From: JAWXUU01 sp044426085 | GTDB taxonomy: Bacteria; Bacillota; Clostridia; Christensenellales; CAMQZB01 | Length of the DNA stretch: 64,000 nt | Assembly: GCA_044426085.1 (NCBI GenBank) | Contig: JAWXUU010000008.1 | Location: 54,111 to 118,110 of the forward strand | Reading direction: 5' to 3' | Shown: piece by piece, positions 34,097 to 42,576 of the stretch | Layout: each line of letters opens with the position of its first letter | Numbering within the stretch: position 1 is the stretch's first letter | Notes under the pieces: model-generated | The model's input: the letters and a program-made list of their open reading frames with translations, nothing else | Told to the model about the DNA's origin: nothing | Databases searched by the model: none | Translations under genes and position numbers: made by a program

Positions 34097-34163
34097 CCGA
34101 TAGTCGAACCATTTGAGGCGGTTCGGTAGAAACTTTGATGCCATATCCATCACTTTATATCAG
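34097..34163 (-). ncRNA. Purine riboswitch, guanine type
   Basis: Read on the minus strand: P1 CTGATA pairs with TATCGG. The core GATATGG, P2 TGATG/CATCA and the joining TTTCTACC match the purine aptamer consensus. P3 is GAACC/GGTTC. The ligand-specifying position is C in CGACTA (adenine sensors have GATTA), so guanine or hypoxanthine is the expected ligand. A terminator follows 34 bases later, giving OFF control of the permease. Confidence 0.93.
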
Positions 34164-34183
34164 CAGTATTCAACTACAGTATA

Positions 34184-34213
34184 ATTTTATCAAAATTTGT
34201 GATAATTTGTCAA
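34184..34213 (-). promoter_or_regulatory. Promoter of the purine permease transcript
   Basis: On the minus strand: TTGACA (34213-34208), 18-bp spacer, TAAAAT (34189-34184), just upstream of the riboswitch. Confidence 0.65.
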
Positions 34214-34326
34214 ATTTGTGAGTATTAAAAAGTTGACAAAAAAGTTATAATTATTAACTATATGTAAACAAAAAGTTATTTAATTTGTACTAATACATAA
34301 AGAAACGCAAAAACGGCGTAAAACTT

Positions 34327-34356
34327 TTGACAAACGCCTATAAAATATGGTAAAAT
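34327..34356 (+). promoter_or_regulatory. Promoter of the uracil permease transcript
   Basis: TTGACA (34327-34332), 18-bp spacer, TAAAAT (34351-34356). The leader contains the PyrR-type hairpin and terminator. Confidence 0.65.
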
Positions 34357-34370
34357 TTTTTTGTTAAAAG

Positions 34371-34405
34371 ACTCTTTAATTCCCATACAGAGATGTGGGC
34401 AAGAT
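34371..34405 (+). ncRNA. PyrR-binding leader RNA element
   Basis: CCCATA (34382-34387) and TGTGGG (34394-34399) form a stem closing the hexaloop CAGAGA, which fits the CNGNGA loop recognised by PyrR. The flanking ACTCTTTAATT and GCAAGA also match pyr leaders. With UMP bound, PyrR would hold this hairpin and allow the downstream terminator to form. No pyrR gene lies in the window. Confidence 0.75.
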
Positions 34406-34486
34406 GATATATTATTTTTTAGCACAGCACGTATATTATGATATATATATTGGTATGTGCAAATTGAAAAATAAAGATATGTCACC

Positions 34487-34509
34487 ACGCCTGCAAAGGC
34501 GTTTTTTTT
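34487..34509 (+). terminator. Attenuator terminator of the uracil permease gene
   Basis: ACGCC and GGCGT pair around TGCAAA and run into eight T residues, about 50 bp before the start codon. Confidence 0.78.
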
Positions 34510-34561
34510 ATGCCACTTGGGGAACTTACTCAGTCAAAAAATCAAAACAAAGGGGAAAAAT

Positions 34562-36013
34562 ATGCAACTAATCTACAACGTAAAAGACAAGCCATCGTTT
34601 GGCAAAATCTGTACATTCGCTTTCCAACAAATGATTGCAATCATGGCGGCAACGCTTCTTGTTCCAATCATTGTTTCGATGACGGGACTAACAATGGACC
34701 CAGCTGCTGCACTTTTTGGCGCAGGTATCGGAACTGTTGTCTACATTCTAATCACAAAGGGTGAAAGTCCAGTTTTCCTTGGAAGCTCATTCACATTCCT
34801 TGGTGCACTTTCTGCTGCTGCAACGCAAAACTATGGATACTGGGGTCTTATCATCGGTGTATCATTCGCAGGTCTTGTTTATGTTGTGATTGCACTTATC
34901 ATTAAACTTATCGGTTCAGGCTGGGTGAACAAATTGTTGCCACCAGTTATCATCGGACCAATTTTGACACTTATCGGTCTTTCACTTTCAAGCACAGCAA
35001 CAAGCTGGATGATGGCAAACGGCGGATCAGATTATAACATGGTTGCAATTGTCATTGGTCTTTTCACATTCCTTGCGATTGTTGTGACAAGTGTTAAGGG
35101 TGGTAAAAACTTGAAACTTATTCCTTTCATCGTTGGTATCGGCGCGGGATACGCTCTTGCACTTGTTGTCACACTTATTGGTATGGCGTTTGGAATCGCA
35201 AGCATGCAAGTTCTTTCTTTCGACGGATTTGTTTCAACATTTGGAACAATCACTCTTGCAAGCTTTGTGAAAGTCCCAGACTTCACTTTTGCTTTAGCAA
35301 TCGAGTCAGCTGGTCAATACCCACTTGATGGTGCAGCGATTGGTAATCTAGCACTTCTATTCATGCCTATCGGTATTGTGGAACTTGCACAACATATCGC
35401 AGACCACAAAAACATTTCAAACATTATCGAAAAAGACCTTATCAAAAATCCTGGTCTTGATAAAACTCTTCTTGGCGACGGTATCGGTTCTGTGGTCGGT
35501 TCACTTTTCGGCGGTTGTGCAAACACAACATACGGCGAATCAATCGGCTGTGTGGCACTAACTAAGAACGCATCAACAATCACAATCCTTGCCGCTGGTG
35601 TTGGATGTATGGTTCTTGCATTCTTCACACCGTTTGTAACAGTTATCAACTCTATCCCTAAATGTGTTATGGGTGGCGCTTGTATCGCGATGTACGGCTT
35701 TATCGCAGTTTCAGGTTTGCAAATGCTTAGAAACGTAGACCTTGGCGACAACAGAAACCTTTATGTTGTTGCTTCAATCTTGGTTTGCGGTATCGGCGGA
35801 TTGACATTCGAATTCGGATATAACGAAATCGGCGGAACTTCAATGTTCACACTCACAGCTCTTGCTTCAGCACTTATCATCGGTTGCGTTGTGAATGCAA
35901 TAACTCACAGCGGAAAAGACAGCGAAAGCGGTGCAGATATCGCATCAGCTCAAGTGGACATCTCAAAAGAAGCTTTCGGCTCAGACACTACAACAAGTAA
36001 ATATAACGGGTAA
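34562..36013 (+). CDS. Uracil permease (UraA/PyrP, NCS2 family)
   Basis: A 483-residue membrane transporter with about 14 hydrophobic segments. LGSSFTFLGALSAAA and the conserved FGGCANTTYGESIGCVALTKNAS region (N-T-T-Y-G-E) mark UraA-type uracil transporters. The C-terminal tail is Ser/Asp-rich. The PyrR-type leader and the downstream upp gene agree with uracil uptake and salvage. ATG 34562 follows AAAGGGG. Confidence 0.92.
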   Translation: MQLIYNVKDKPSFGKICTFAFQQMIAIMAATLLVPIIVSMTGLTMDPAAALFGAGIGTVVYILITKGESPVFLGSSFTFLGALSAAATQNYGYWGLIIGVSFAGLVYVVIALIIKLIGSGWVNKLLPPVIIGPILTLIGLSLSSTATSWMMANGGSDYNMVAIVIGLFTFLAIVVTSVKGGKNLKLIPFIVGIGAGYALALVVTLIGMAFGIASMQVLSFDGFVSTFGTITLASFVKVPDFTFALAIESAGQYPLDGAAIGNLALLFMPIGIVELAQHIADHKNISNIIEKDLIKNPGLDKTLLGDGIGSVVGSLFGGCANTTYGESIGCVALTKNASTITILAAGVGCMVLAFFTPFVTVINSIPKCVMGGACIAMYGFIAVSGLQMLRNVDLGDNRNLYVVASILVCGIGGLTFEFGYNEIGGTSMFTLTALASALIIGCVVNAITHSGKDSESGADIASAQVDISKEAFGSDTTTSKYNG

Positions 36014-36035
36014 GAAGGTATATTATTTGAACTAG

Positions 36036-36063
36036 ACGCCCAGCTGTGATGGTTGGGCGTTTT
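36036..36063 (+). terminator. Terminator after the uracil permease gene
   Basis: ACGCCCA and TGGGCGT pair around GCTGTGATGGT and are followed by TTTTG. Repeat copy H begins right after it. Confidence 0.75.
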
Positions 36064-36065
36064 GA

Positions 36066-36271
36066 TAATTAAAAATTAAAAATTAAAAATTAAAAATTGT
36101 GGTAGGCACACCGCCTTTGGCTCGTGCAGTTCATTATTTAAATTTTACTATATAAAAGCAACTATATAGTTAAGAGTTTAAACATTATAACAAATGTTAA
36201 ATCATTGTAAGCACGAGGCGAAGCTGAGTGCATTACCACAATTTTTAATTTTGAATTTTTAATTTTTAATT
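36066..36271. repeat. Modular inverted repeat, copy H
   Basis: ATTAAAA units, GTGGTAGGCACACCGCC, a divergent A/T-rich centre with TAACTATATAGTT-like dyads (near 36150-36180), then GCGAAGCTGAGTGCATTACC and T-rich units. It lies between the co-oriented uracil permease and upp genes and separates them transcriptionally. Confidence 0.88.
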
Positions 36272-36345
36272 GTCAAATTTTCATTATAAGTAAATCCCAA
36301 CTGTCATAAAAACCAAAACTATAAAAAACAAAGGAAACTATAACT

Positions 36346-36975
36346 ATGAAAAATTTGACTATTTTCGATCATCCACTAATTAATCATAAAATAACAAAGC
36401 TTTGCGATTCTTCAACTAACACTAAGGAATTTCGCGAAATCGTTTCTGAACTTGCTATGCTCATGGGGTATGAAGCGTTCAGGGATGTGAAAACAACTAT
36501 GGTGGAAACAAAAGCACCAATTTCAACATTCATGTCACCAGTGGTTGACGAAACAATCACAATCGTTCCAATCTTGCGTGCGGGACTTGGCATGGTGGAC
36601 GGGCTTGTTTCACTTTTCCCAACTGCAAGGGTTGGTCACGTTGGTCTTTATCGCAACGAAGAAACTCTTGAACCAGTTGAATACTATTGCAAACTTCCAC
36701 AAGACGGAATCGACGGTCAAGCAATCGTTGTTGACCCAGCTCTCGCAACTGGTGGCTCGGCTGCTGCTGCAATCCAATGCATCAAAAACCGCGGATATAA
36801 AAATATCAAACTTCTTTCACTTATCGGTGCAAAACAAGGCGTTCAAACAGTTATAAACGCCCACCCAGATGTGAAGGTTTACGTAGCACACTACGTAGAT
36901 GCCCCACTAAACGACCACGGCTATATAGTAACAGCCTTCGGCGACGCAGGGGATAGAATCTTCGGAACAAAATAG
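36346..36975 (+). CDS. upp: Uracil phosphoribosyltransferase
   Basis: A 209-residue enzyme converting uracil and PRPP to UMP. The PRPP loop is VVDPALATGGSAAAAI near residues 127-142, and PILRAGLGMVDG and HVGLYRNEETLEP are family motifs. The end GDAGDRIFGTK is typical of Upp. It works with the uracil permease upstream. AAAGGAAA precedes the ATG. The TAG stop is followed at once by the palindrome GCGGAGCGGAG/CTCCGCTTCGC. Confidence 0.96.
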   Translation: MKNLTIFDHPLINHKITKLCDSSTNTKEFREIVSELAMLMGYEAFRDVKTTMVETKAPISTFMSPVVDETITIVPILRAGLGMVDGLVSLFPTARVGHVGLYRNEETLEPVEYYCKLPQDGIDGQAIVVDPALATGGSAAAAIQCIKNRGYKNIKLLSLIGAKQGVQTVINAHPDVKVYVAHYVDAPLNDHGYIVTAFGDAGDRIFGTK

Positions 36976-37262
36976 GCGGAGCGGAGCTCCGCTTCGCAAT
37001 TGAAAGGTGTCGCTAGCGTAGCGTACGCCTGAAGGTGAAAGGTGAAAATTGTGGTAATGCACTCGCGTTGCTCGTGCTATTCAATATATTTGTAACCAAT
37101 AGAAATAACGCAACTATTATGGTAGGAACGTTTCTATTTTAGTAGCCAAATATAATTGAGTGCACGAGCTTGCGAGTGCCTACCACAATTTCAGGCGTAC
37201 GCTACGCTAACGACACCTTTCACCTTCAGGCGTACGCTACGCTAGCGACACCTTTTAATTCG
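36976..37262. repeat. Modular inverted repeat, copy I (GGTGAAA type, cassettes on both sides)
   Basis: The gene-end palindrome GCGGAGCGGAG|CTCCGCTTCGC (36976-36997) adjoins upp. Next are GGTGTCGCTAGCGTAGCGTA (the cassette in reverse), GGTGAAA units, GTGGTAATGCACTCGCGTTG, a centre with GGAACGTTTCTATTTT, and GCGAGTGCCTACCAC. The cassette CAGGCGTACGCTACGCTAAC then occurs twice with CACCTTTCACC between. An outer module (GTGCAGTGCAGAATTTT) follows at 37263-37280. The rest of the gap to 37368 shows no gene. Confidence 0.9.
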
Positions 37263-37368
37263 TGCAGTGCAGAATTTTAAACCCATCATCCAACGCCGTC
37301 CCACCAACGCCGTCCCATCTTTCACTTGTTTTTAAATTTTTTTTGTGAAACAAAAAATCAAAACACTA

Positions 37369-37398
37369 TTGACAATACCCCCATAACCGTGGTATACT
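37369..37398 (+). promoter_or_regulatory. Promoter of the heparinase-like gene
   Basis: TTGACA (37369-37374), 18-bp spacer, TATACT (37393-37398). An AAGGAG site precedes the start 50 bp later. Confidence 0.75.
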
Positions 37399-37450
37399 AA
37401 CATATATTAAAGTGAAATGTATTTTATTGCATTTTTATTAAGGAGATTAT

Positions 37451-39733
37451 ATGAGAAAGCTAAGCGAACCAAAGAGTGGAATACTCACACTCAAGTATTT
37501 GCCAGATTCCACAGAGGTGACTGAAAATCCGCCAAGATTTTCTTGGATGCCTTGCAATCGTGAAAATGGTCCATACACAATTGAAATTTCAAATCATGCA
37601 GATTTCAAGAACATCATTTATAGATGCGAAGAAATTCCTCAAAACTATTTCGCGCCTGATGTGGCACTTGCTGATGGAAAATATTTCTGGAGATTCACAA
37701 TCACGGGTGGAGAATTCGATTATAGCTCTGTGAGAGAATTTGAAATCACACCAGGTTTGCCAAAAACTCCTGTGAAAAACAAAAACATAAGACTAAACAA
37801 TATGGATATGGGACATCCAAGATTGTGGCTTACTCCGGCAACTCTCAAAAAGTTCAGAGAAGAGCTCGCAAAAGACCCAACATATTGCAAATTTGATAGA
37901 TTCCTTGAAAGAACAGCAAAAAGATATATCGACCACCCAATCCCAGCTGAGCCACTTCCTTATCCAAGCGGAAAAAGAGAAATCCTTCACTGGAGAGCGT
38001 CATATTCAACTTGCCAAGAAATGTTCAACTATATCCGCTTTGTTTCTATTGCGGGTGTTATTTGCGAAAACGAAGATTGGATCAAACAAGCGGTTGAAGC
38101 AACGCTTGCTGCAGCGCGTTGGGATAAAGATGGCACAACATCACGCCACTATAACGACGAATGTGGTTTCAGAATGGCGGGCATGCTTGCTTGGGGATAC
38201 GATTGGCTTTATAACTATATGACAGAAGAAGAAAAAAGCGAAGTGAAAGATGTGCTTGTTTATAGAACAACAGATATCGAACACCACGCGTTTGTTTCTT
38301 CAAAAATACATTACTCACTATACGACAGCCACGCGGTTCGTTCAATTCCGTCAGTTATGGTGCCTTGCACATTGGCACTTCATGGCGAACACGATAAAGC
38401 GACAGATTGGCTTCACAGAACAATCAACTATCTAAACGTTTTGTACACTCCTTGGGGCGGAAAAGACGGCGGTTGGTCTGAAGGTTCTATGTATTGGACA
38501 ACAGGTATGGCGTTCATGCTTGAAGGTGTGAATTTGCTTAAAAATGCAACTGGTATTGACATTTTGAAAAGACCATTCTTCCAAGAAACAGCAAACTTCC
38601 CAATCTATTGCAACGCACACGACACATATCGTGCAAGTTTCGGCGACCAATCAAGCCTTGGCAACAAAGCAATCTTGAAAACAGGCTTCAACGCGCGTGA
38701 CCTTGCTGGTGCAACTGGCAACGGTGTTGCACAATGGTATTTCGAACAAATCGCAAAACGTGAATCATATGACGATCCAAGCTTTTTCAACGTTGGTTGG
38801 TGGGATTTCTATTTCAACGAAACATTCTATCTTTCAAACTATGGCAACATAAAAGCAACTCCACCAAAAGCGGGAAGAAACTGCAGATGGTTCAAAGATG
38901 TCGGCTGGGTTGCACTTCACGCAAACATGCAAGACGAAGCAAACCACATTGGTCTGCTCACAAAATCAAGCCCATATGGCTCTGTATCACACAGCCACGG
39001 CGACCAAAATGCAATAACACTCACAGCGTTCGGAGATACTCTCCTTGCGGAAACAGGATATTATATAGGATTTAACGCATCTATGCATAAAGATTGGAGA
39101 AAGCAATCAAGAGCTCATAACTTGATAACAATAAATGGTCAAAACCAATATGCTAAGTTCGACAAAACTGTCCAACTTGCTGCTGTCGGCGTTGTAGAAA
39201 GCATGGTGGAAACGGATTCATATGTCCACGTTGTTGAAAACGCAACTGCTGGATACCTTCCAAACGTTCCAACGCTTAAAAGCTACACTCGTGAAATCTT
39301 CTTTGTCGACGATGAATATTTCGTTATCAGAGATAACGTAGAACTCACAGAACCAGGATATATCGGCTTCCACTTGCATTCTATGTTCGAACCAGAAATC
39401 GATGGCGAACGTGCGACTTTCACAGGTTCAAATGCGAAACTTGATGCCGAAATCGTGTTCACTTCTGCGGGCATTGAAAACATCTATAAAACAGATGATT
39501 TTGAAGGCGTAGACGAAAAAGAATACGCAGACCTTGGCAAACAATGGCACTATAACATGAAAACAAGAATGGCGAAAAACCACGTTATCGTGACTTGCCT
39601 AACACCAAGCAAAGTGGACGAATATAAAGAAATCGGAACAATCAAAGATGACCAAGGTCACGATGTCTTCCTATACTTCACAAACGACGGCAAAACTTTC
39701 CCACTAGTGATTGATGGGGATAAGCGTTATTAG
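37451..39733 (+). CDS. Heparinase II/III-like polysaccharide lyase (DUF4962 type)
   Basis: A 760-residue protein. Residues about 20-100 form a fibronectin-like N-terminal domain (ENPPRFSWMP, then GKYFWRFTI). An alpha/alpha toroid spans about 115-470 (HPRLWLTPATLKKFR; YNDECGFRMAGMLAWGYDWL; GWSEGSMYWT). The C-terminal beta-sandwich has SVSHSHGDQNAITLTAFGD, the heparinase II/III motif with its histidine. There is no signal peptide, so it probably acts on imported oligosaccharides in the cytoplasm. The substrate is unknown and no sugar transporter is adjacent. Confidence 0.8.
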   Translation: MRKLSEPKSGILTLKYLPDSTEVTENPPRFSWMPCNRENGPYTIEISNHADFKNIIYRCEEIPQNYFAPDVALADGKYFWRFTITGGEFDYSSVREFEITPGLPKTPVKNKNIRLNNMDMGHPRLWLTPATLKKFREELAKDPTYCKFDRFLERTAKRYIDHPIPAEPLPYPSGKREILHWRASYSTCQEMFNYIRFVSIAGVICENEDWIKQAVEATLAAARWDKDGTTSRHYNDECGFRMAGMLAWGYDWLYNYMTEEEKSEVKDVLVYRTTDIEHHAFVSSKIHYSLYDSHAVRSIPSVMVPCTLALHGEHDKATDWLHRTINYLNVLYTPWGGKDGGWSEGSMYWTTGMAFMLEGVNLLKNATGIDILKRPFFQETANFPIYCNAHDTYRASFGDQSSLGNKAILKTGFNARDLAGATGNGVAQWYFEQIAKRESYDDPSFFNVGWWDFYFNETFYLSNYGNIKATPPKAGRNCRWFKDVGWVALHANMQDEANHIGLLTKSSPYGSVSHSHGDQNAITLTAFGDTLLAETGYYIGFNASMHKDWRKQSRAHNLITINGQNQYAKFDKTVQLAAVGVVESMVETDSYVHVVENATAGYLPNVPTLKSYTREIFFVDDEYFVIRDNVELTEPGYIGFHLHSMFEPEIDGERATFTGSNAKLDAEIVFTSAGIENIYKTDDFEGVDEKEYADLGKQWHYNMKTRMAKNHVIVTCLTPSKVDEYKEIGTIKDDQGHDVFLYFTNDGKTFPLVIDGDKRY

Positions 39734-39766
39734 GGTTTAGTGAAGCGGAGTCGACGTTGGTTGCAT

Positions 39767-40021
39767 GGATTTGAATTTCTGCACCACTCGAAGTGAAAAG
39801 TGAAAAGTGAAAAGTGAAAATTGTGGTAATGCACTCGCGTTGCTCGTGCTTTTCAATTATATTTGTAACTAAATGTAGGAACGTAACTATTTTAATAGGA
39901 ACGTTCCTTTTTTTGTATCCAAATACAATTGAGTGCACGAACGAAGTGAGTGCCTACCACAATTTTCACTTTTCAATTTTCACTTTTCACTTTAAAAAAA
40001 CCAGTGCCGAATTTTGTATCC
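39767..40021. repeat. Modular inverted repeat, copy J (AGTGAAA type, outer module on both ends)
   Basis: The outer module GGATTTGAATTTCTGCACCA is at the left. It is followed by AGTGAAA units, GTGGTAATGCACTCGCGTTG, the centre GGAACGTAACTATTTTAATA / GGAACGTTCC, AGTGAGTGCCTACCAC, TTTTCAC units, and the outer module in reverse (GTGCCGAATTTTGTATCC) at the right. All shells are present on both sides, making this one of the most complete copies. Confidence 0.9.
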
Positions 40022-40044
40022 AAAAAAACAAACTCCCTTCTCAT

Positions 40045-40073
40045 TTGACAATTCGGCAATATTGTGATAGACT
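40045..40073 (+). promoter_or_regulatory. Promoter of the small lipoprotein gene
   Basis: TTGACA (40045-40050), 17-bp spacer, TAGACT (40068-40073). Confidence 0.6.
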
Positions 40074-40101
40074 GATATAAAGAAAAAGTGGGGGAAATAA
40101 A

Positions 40102-40416
40102 ATGAAAAGAATTTCTAAAATTTTGGTAATGATTCTTTGTCTTGCGTTGGTGTTATCGCTTTTCACGGGTTGTGGAAACGACGGCACGTATTATTATATG
40201 GATGAAGGCGTGAAAAACAAGGAAAACTGGATAGAAATTGACGGTGACATTTGGACAGACAGTCTTGGGCTCACAGGTACGGCGGAAATCAACGGCAACG
40301 ATGTGATTTTATATGTCGAGCTTATGGGTATGGAATTTGAGCTTATGACAGGTGTGAAAGACGGCAACACAATCGTCTATGACCTTTATGGGGTGGAGAT
40401 GATATACACTAAATAG
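40102..40416 (+). CDS. Small lipoprotein of unknown function
   Basis: A 104-residue protein with a clear lipoprotein signal: basic MKRISK, a hydrophobic core, and the lipobox LFTGC with the lipidated cysteine at residue 24. The mature part (about 80 residues) is acidic and beta-rich, with repeated G-D-hydrophobic turns (DGDIWTD, NGNDVILYVEL, DGNTIVYDL). It resembles short lipocalin-like lipoproteins of Clostridia but I cannot assign a family. It has its own promoter and terminator. GTGGGGG precedes the ATG. Confidence 0.78.
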   Translation: MKRISKILVMILCLALVLSLFTGCGNDGTYYYMDEGVKNKENWIEIDGDIWTDSLGLTGTAEINGNDVILYVELMGMEFELMTGVKDGNTIVYDLYGVEMIYTK

Positions 40417-40424
40417 AAACAGAA

Positions 40425-40465
40425 AAGGCTGTGTCGGAAATTTTAATTGCGACACAGCCTTATTT
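40425..40465 (+). terminator. Terminator of the lipoprotein gene
   Basis: AAGGCTGTGTCG and CGACACAGCCTT form a 12-bp stem with a 13-base loop, followed by ATTTATT. Confidence 0.8.
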
Positions 40466-40489
40466 ATTCGTCACAAAAGGGTGCAGTCA

Positions 40490-40519
40490 TTGACAATTTT
40501 AGTGTTGTTTTGCTATAAT
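40490..40519 (+). promoter_or_regulatory. Promoter of the YcxB-like gene
   Basis: TTGACA (40490-40495), 18-bp spacer, TATAAT (40514-40519), 26 bp before the start. Confidence 0.75.
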
Positions 40520-40545
40520 AATAAAAATAGGTAGGTGGTATTTAT

Positions 40546-41031
40546 ATGGTAATCGAAAACAACACGCGTGCGACGAAGAATTTGCTTGGCAGATTTTGTT
40601 TTGCGAACATGTTTTATCGCGGTCGAACAACTCTTGTGATTTTTCCGCTTTTGGTGATAGCGATAAGTATATTATTCATGAAAATTAATTCAGGTCTTGA
40701 AGCGGTTGCGGAAATCGTGATTGCAATTGCCATTGCGTTCCCGATTTTTATTGTGTCAATCAACGTGATACTTTTCAACAAAAACATGCGAAACTATCCG
40801 CACGAAGGCAGATCAGCAAGGGTGGACTTCACCGATGAAGGAATTTTTGTTGGTGGAATAGACCGCGAAAAGAAGATTGATTATTCATTTGTTGTGGAAT
40901 GTGTGGAATTTAACAAATTTTTTATTATGTATTTCAAAAAAAGTTCGCCAATAGTAATCGATAAAGGCGGGTTTAAAAAAGAGCAGATAAAACCATTTCG
41001 CGAAATGATGAAAAGGAATATCAAGAAGTAA
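40546..41031 (+). CDS. YcxB-like membrane protein of unknown function
   Basis: A 161-residue protein with two transmembrane helices (about residues 28-46 and 54-77) and a cytoplasmic C-terminal domain. The latter holds FTDEGIFVGGIDREKKIDYSF and ends with GFKKEQIKPFREMMKRN, the pattern of YcxB-like domains. The role of this family is unknown. It is a single gene with its own promoter, and GGTGG precedes the ATG. Confidence 0.65.
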   Translation: MVIENNTRATKNLLGRFCFANMFYRGRTTLVIFPLLVIAISILFMKINSGLEAVAEIVIAIAIAFPIFIVSINVILFNKNMRNYPHEGRSARVDFTDEGIFVGGIDREKKIDYSFVVECVEFNKFFIMYFKKSSPIVIDKGGFKKEQIKPFREMMKRNIKK

Positions 41032-41081
41032 TTATTTTAAGAATTGTTATGGCGAAATGCAATATTTTTTGCTTTTTGCTA

Positions 41082-41110
41082 TTGACAATATGAAATTTTA
41101 CCTTTATAAT
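41082..41110 (+). promoter_or_regulatory. Consensus promoter of the HPr-like gene
   Basis: TTGACA (41082-41087), 17-bp spacer, TATAAT (41105-41110). A 117-bp leader follows. Confidence 0.8.
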
Positions 41111-41226
41111 ATAAAGAACACTTGTAAAAGTATTGTAAATTTCAAAATTAACAGTGATGGGTGAAGTTTTGAATATTATTTGCAGTATCGTAAATGAAAA
41201 TAGTTAATAAATAAGGTAGGGAAAAT

Positions 41227-41481
41227 ATGATTAGTAGAGTTATGAGAGTTAACGGTGATTATGGTATTCACCTTGAAACAGCTTGTGAAATTTTGGAAAT
41301 CGCAACAAATGTTGACTGCGTGCTTTTCGCAAAAAAAGGTGACGGCGAAAAACTTCAAATGAAAAGCCCAATCATGATGGTTGCACTAGGCGCAAAACGT
41401 GGCGACGACGTAGAATTTTCCGTGCTAGGTGAAGAACACACATCAATGAGAGTTTTAAGCGAAATTTCAAGAATAGTGTAA
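41227..41481 (+). CDS. Divergent HPr-like protein
   Basis: An 84-residue protein with the length and layout of HPr. The phospho-histidine position is H15 in YGIHLETA, where HPr has G-L-H-A-R-P-A, so the helper Arg17 is replaced by Glu and the Pro by Thr. The regulatory serine region is MKSPIMMVALGAKRGDDVEF, comparable with K-S-I-M-G-V. PTS phosphotransfer by this protein is doubtful; a regulatory, Crh-like role is possible. The stop is the first base triplet of a hairpin that probably terminates transcription. Confidence 0.75.
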   Translation: MISRVMRVNGDYGIHLETACEILEIATNVDCVLFAKKGDGEKLQMKSPIMMVALGAKRGDDVEFSVLGEEHTSMRVLSEISRIV

Positions 41482-41785
41482 AAAAATGCGAAGCATTTTT
41501 TTAAATTAAAAATTAAAAATTAAAAATTAAAAATTAAAAATTAAAAATTGTGGTAAGGCACTCACTTTGTTCGTGCATGCTATTATTAGAGATTAAAATA
41601 GGAGCGTTACTTGTTAATAGTAACGCTCTTTTCATATCATCTAATAATTGAATGCATAGGGCGAAGCCCATGCCTTACCACAATTTTTAATTTTTAATTT
41701 TTAATTTTTAATTCTTAAGGTGTTGCAGAAATTTGTATCTTACAACGCTCACAACGCTCAACGCTTCACAACGCTTCGCGTTGTG
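41479..41785. repeat. Modular inverted repeat, copy K, with palindromes at both gene ends
   Basis: TAAAAAAATGC-GAA-GCATTTTTTTA (41479-41503) starts at the HPr stop codon and can serve as terminator. Then come ATTAAAA units, GTGGTAAGGCACTCACTTTG, the hairpin GGAGCGTTACT / AGTAACGCTC, GCATAGGGCGAAGCCCATGC, CTTACCAC, T-rich units and the outer module (GTTGCAGAAATTTGTATC). On the far side CACAACGC-GAA-GCGTTGTG (minus strand, 41785-41767) follows the ABC ATPase stop, with extra AGCGTTG copies. Confidence 0.92.
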
Positions 41786-41789
41786 CTCG

Positions 41790-42563
41790 CTATTCGCTCC
41801 ACATTTCTTGATTGTATCTGTGCAAGAAGTCGCGCACGCGTTGAGTTTTTGATGTTTCGAAAACCTCTTGCGGTGTTCCGCTTTCAATAACGTGACCTTC
41901 GTCCATAAACACAACTTTATCGGCGACGTCTTTTGCGAATGCCATTTCGTGCGTCACGATCACCATTGTGATATCTTCCTTTGCTAGGTTTTTGATAACT
42001 TTCAAAATTTCGCCGGTAAGTTCTGGGTCGAGTGCGGAAGTTGGCTCGTCGAAAAATAGAACTTTTGGGCTCATGCCAAGTGCTCTTGCGATTGCAACAC
42101 GCTGTTGTTGTCCGCCGGAAAGTTCGCAAGGGTAGGCGTTTGCCTTTTCAAGCAAGTTGACTTTTTCAAGTAAATCTTCTGCGTTTGCCTTTGCAACTTC
42201 AGCTGAAGTGCCCAAAACATTCACTTGTGGGTGAATGATATTTTGAATAACGCTCATGTGTGGAAAAAGACAGAAGTTTTGAAAAACCAAGCCAGTTGCA
42301 AGCTGAATTTTGTGGGCAGTTTCCTTGTCGGCTACAACTGCAGTTTCACCTTCGCCACTCAAAAGAGTGTCGCCACAAATAACAATTTCCCCTGAATCAG
42401 CCGATTCAAGCTGAGTTAGTATTCTCAAAAAAGTTGATTTTCCGCAACCTGATGGTCCGATGATTGCAACAGTTTCCCCTTCCTGAACGGTAAGGGCGAT
42501 GTTTTTTAGAACGTGATTTTCACCGAATGATTTATTGACATTTTGTGCATCTATAAGTTTCAT
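41790..42563 (-). CDS. Polar amino-acid ABC transporter ATPase
   Basis: A 257-residue HisP/GlnQ-type ATPase. Walker A is GPSGCGKST, the Q-loop is LVFQNFCLFPHMSV, the signature is LSGGQQQR, Walker B is VLFFDEP and the H-loop VTHEM. The combination with a HisM-type permease and a family-3 binding protein defines an amino-acid importer. I chose ATG 42563 with GGGGGAAA upstream; an earlier in-frame ATG lies inside the permease gene. Confidence 0.92.
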   Translation of the reverse strand: MKLIDAQNVNKSFGENHVLKNIALTVQEGETVAIIGPSGCGKSTFLRILTQLESADSGEIVICGDTLLSGEGETAVVADKETAHKIQLATGLVFQNFCLFPHMSVIQNIIHPQVNVLGTSAEVAKANAEDLLEKVNLLEKANAYPCELSGGQQQRVAIARALGMSPKVLFFDEPTSALDPELTGEILKVIKNLAKEDITMVIVTHEMAFAKDVADKVVFMDEGHVIESGTPQEVFETSKTQRVRDFLHRYNQEMWSE

Positions 42564-42576
42564 ATCTTTCCCCCCC

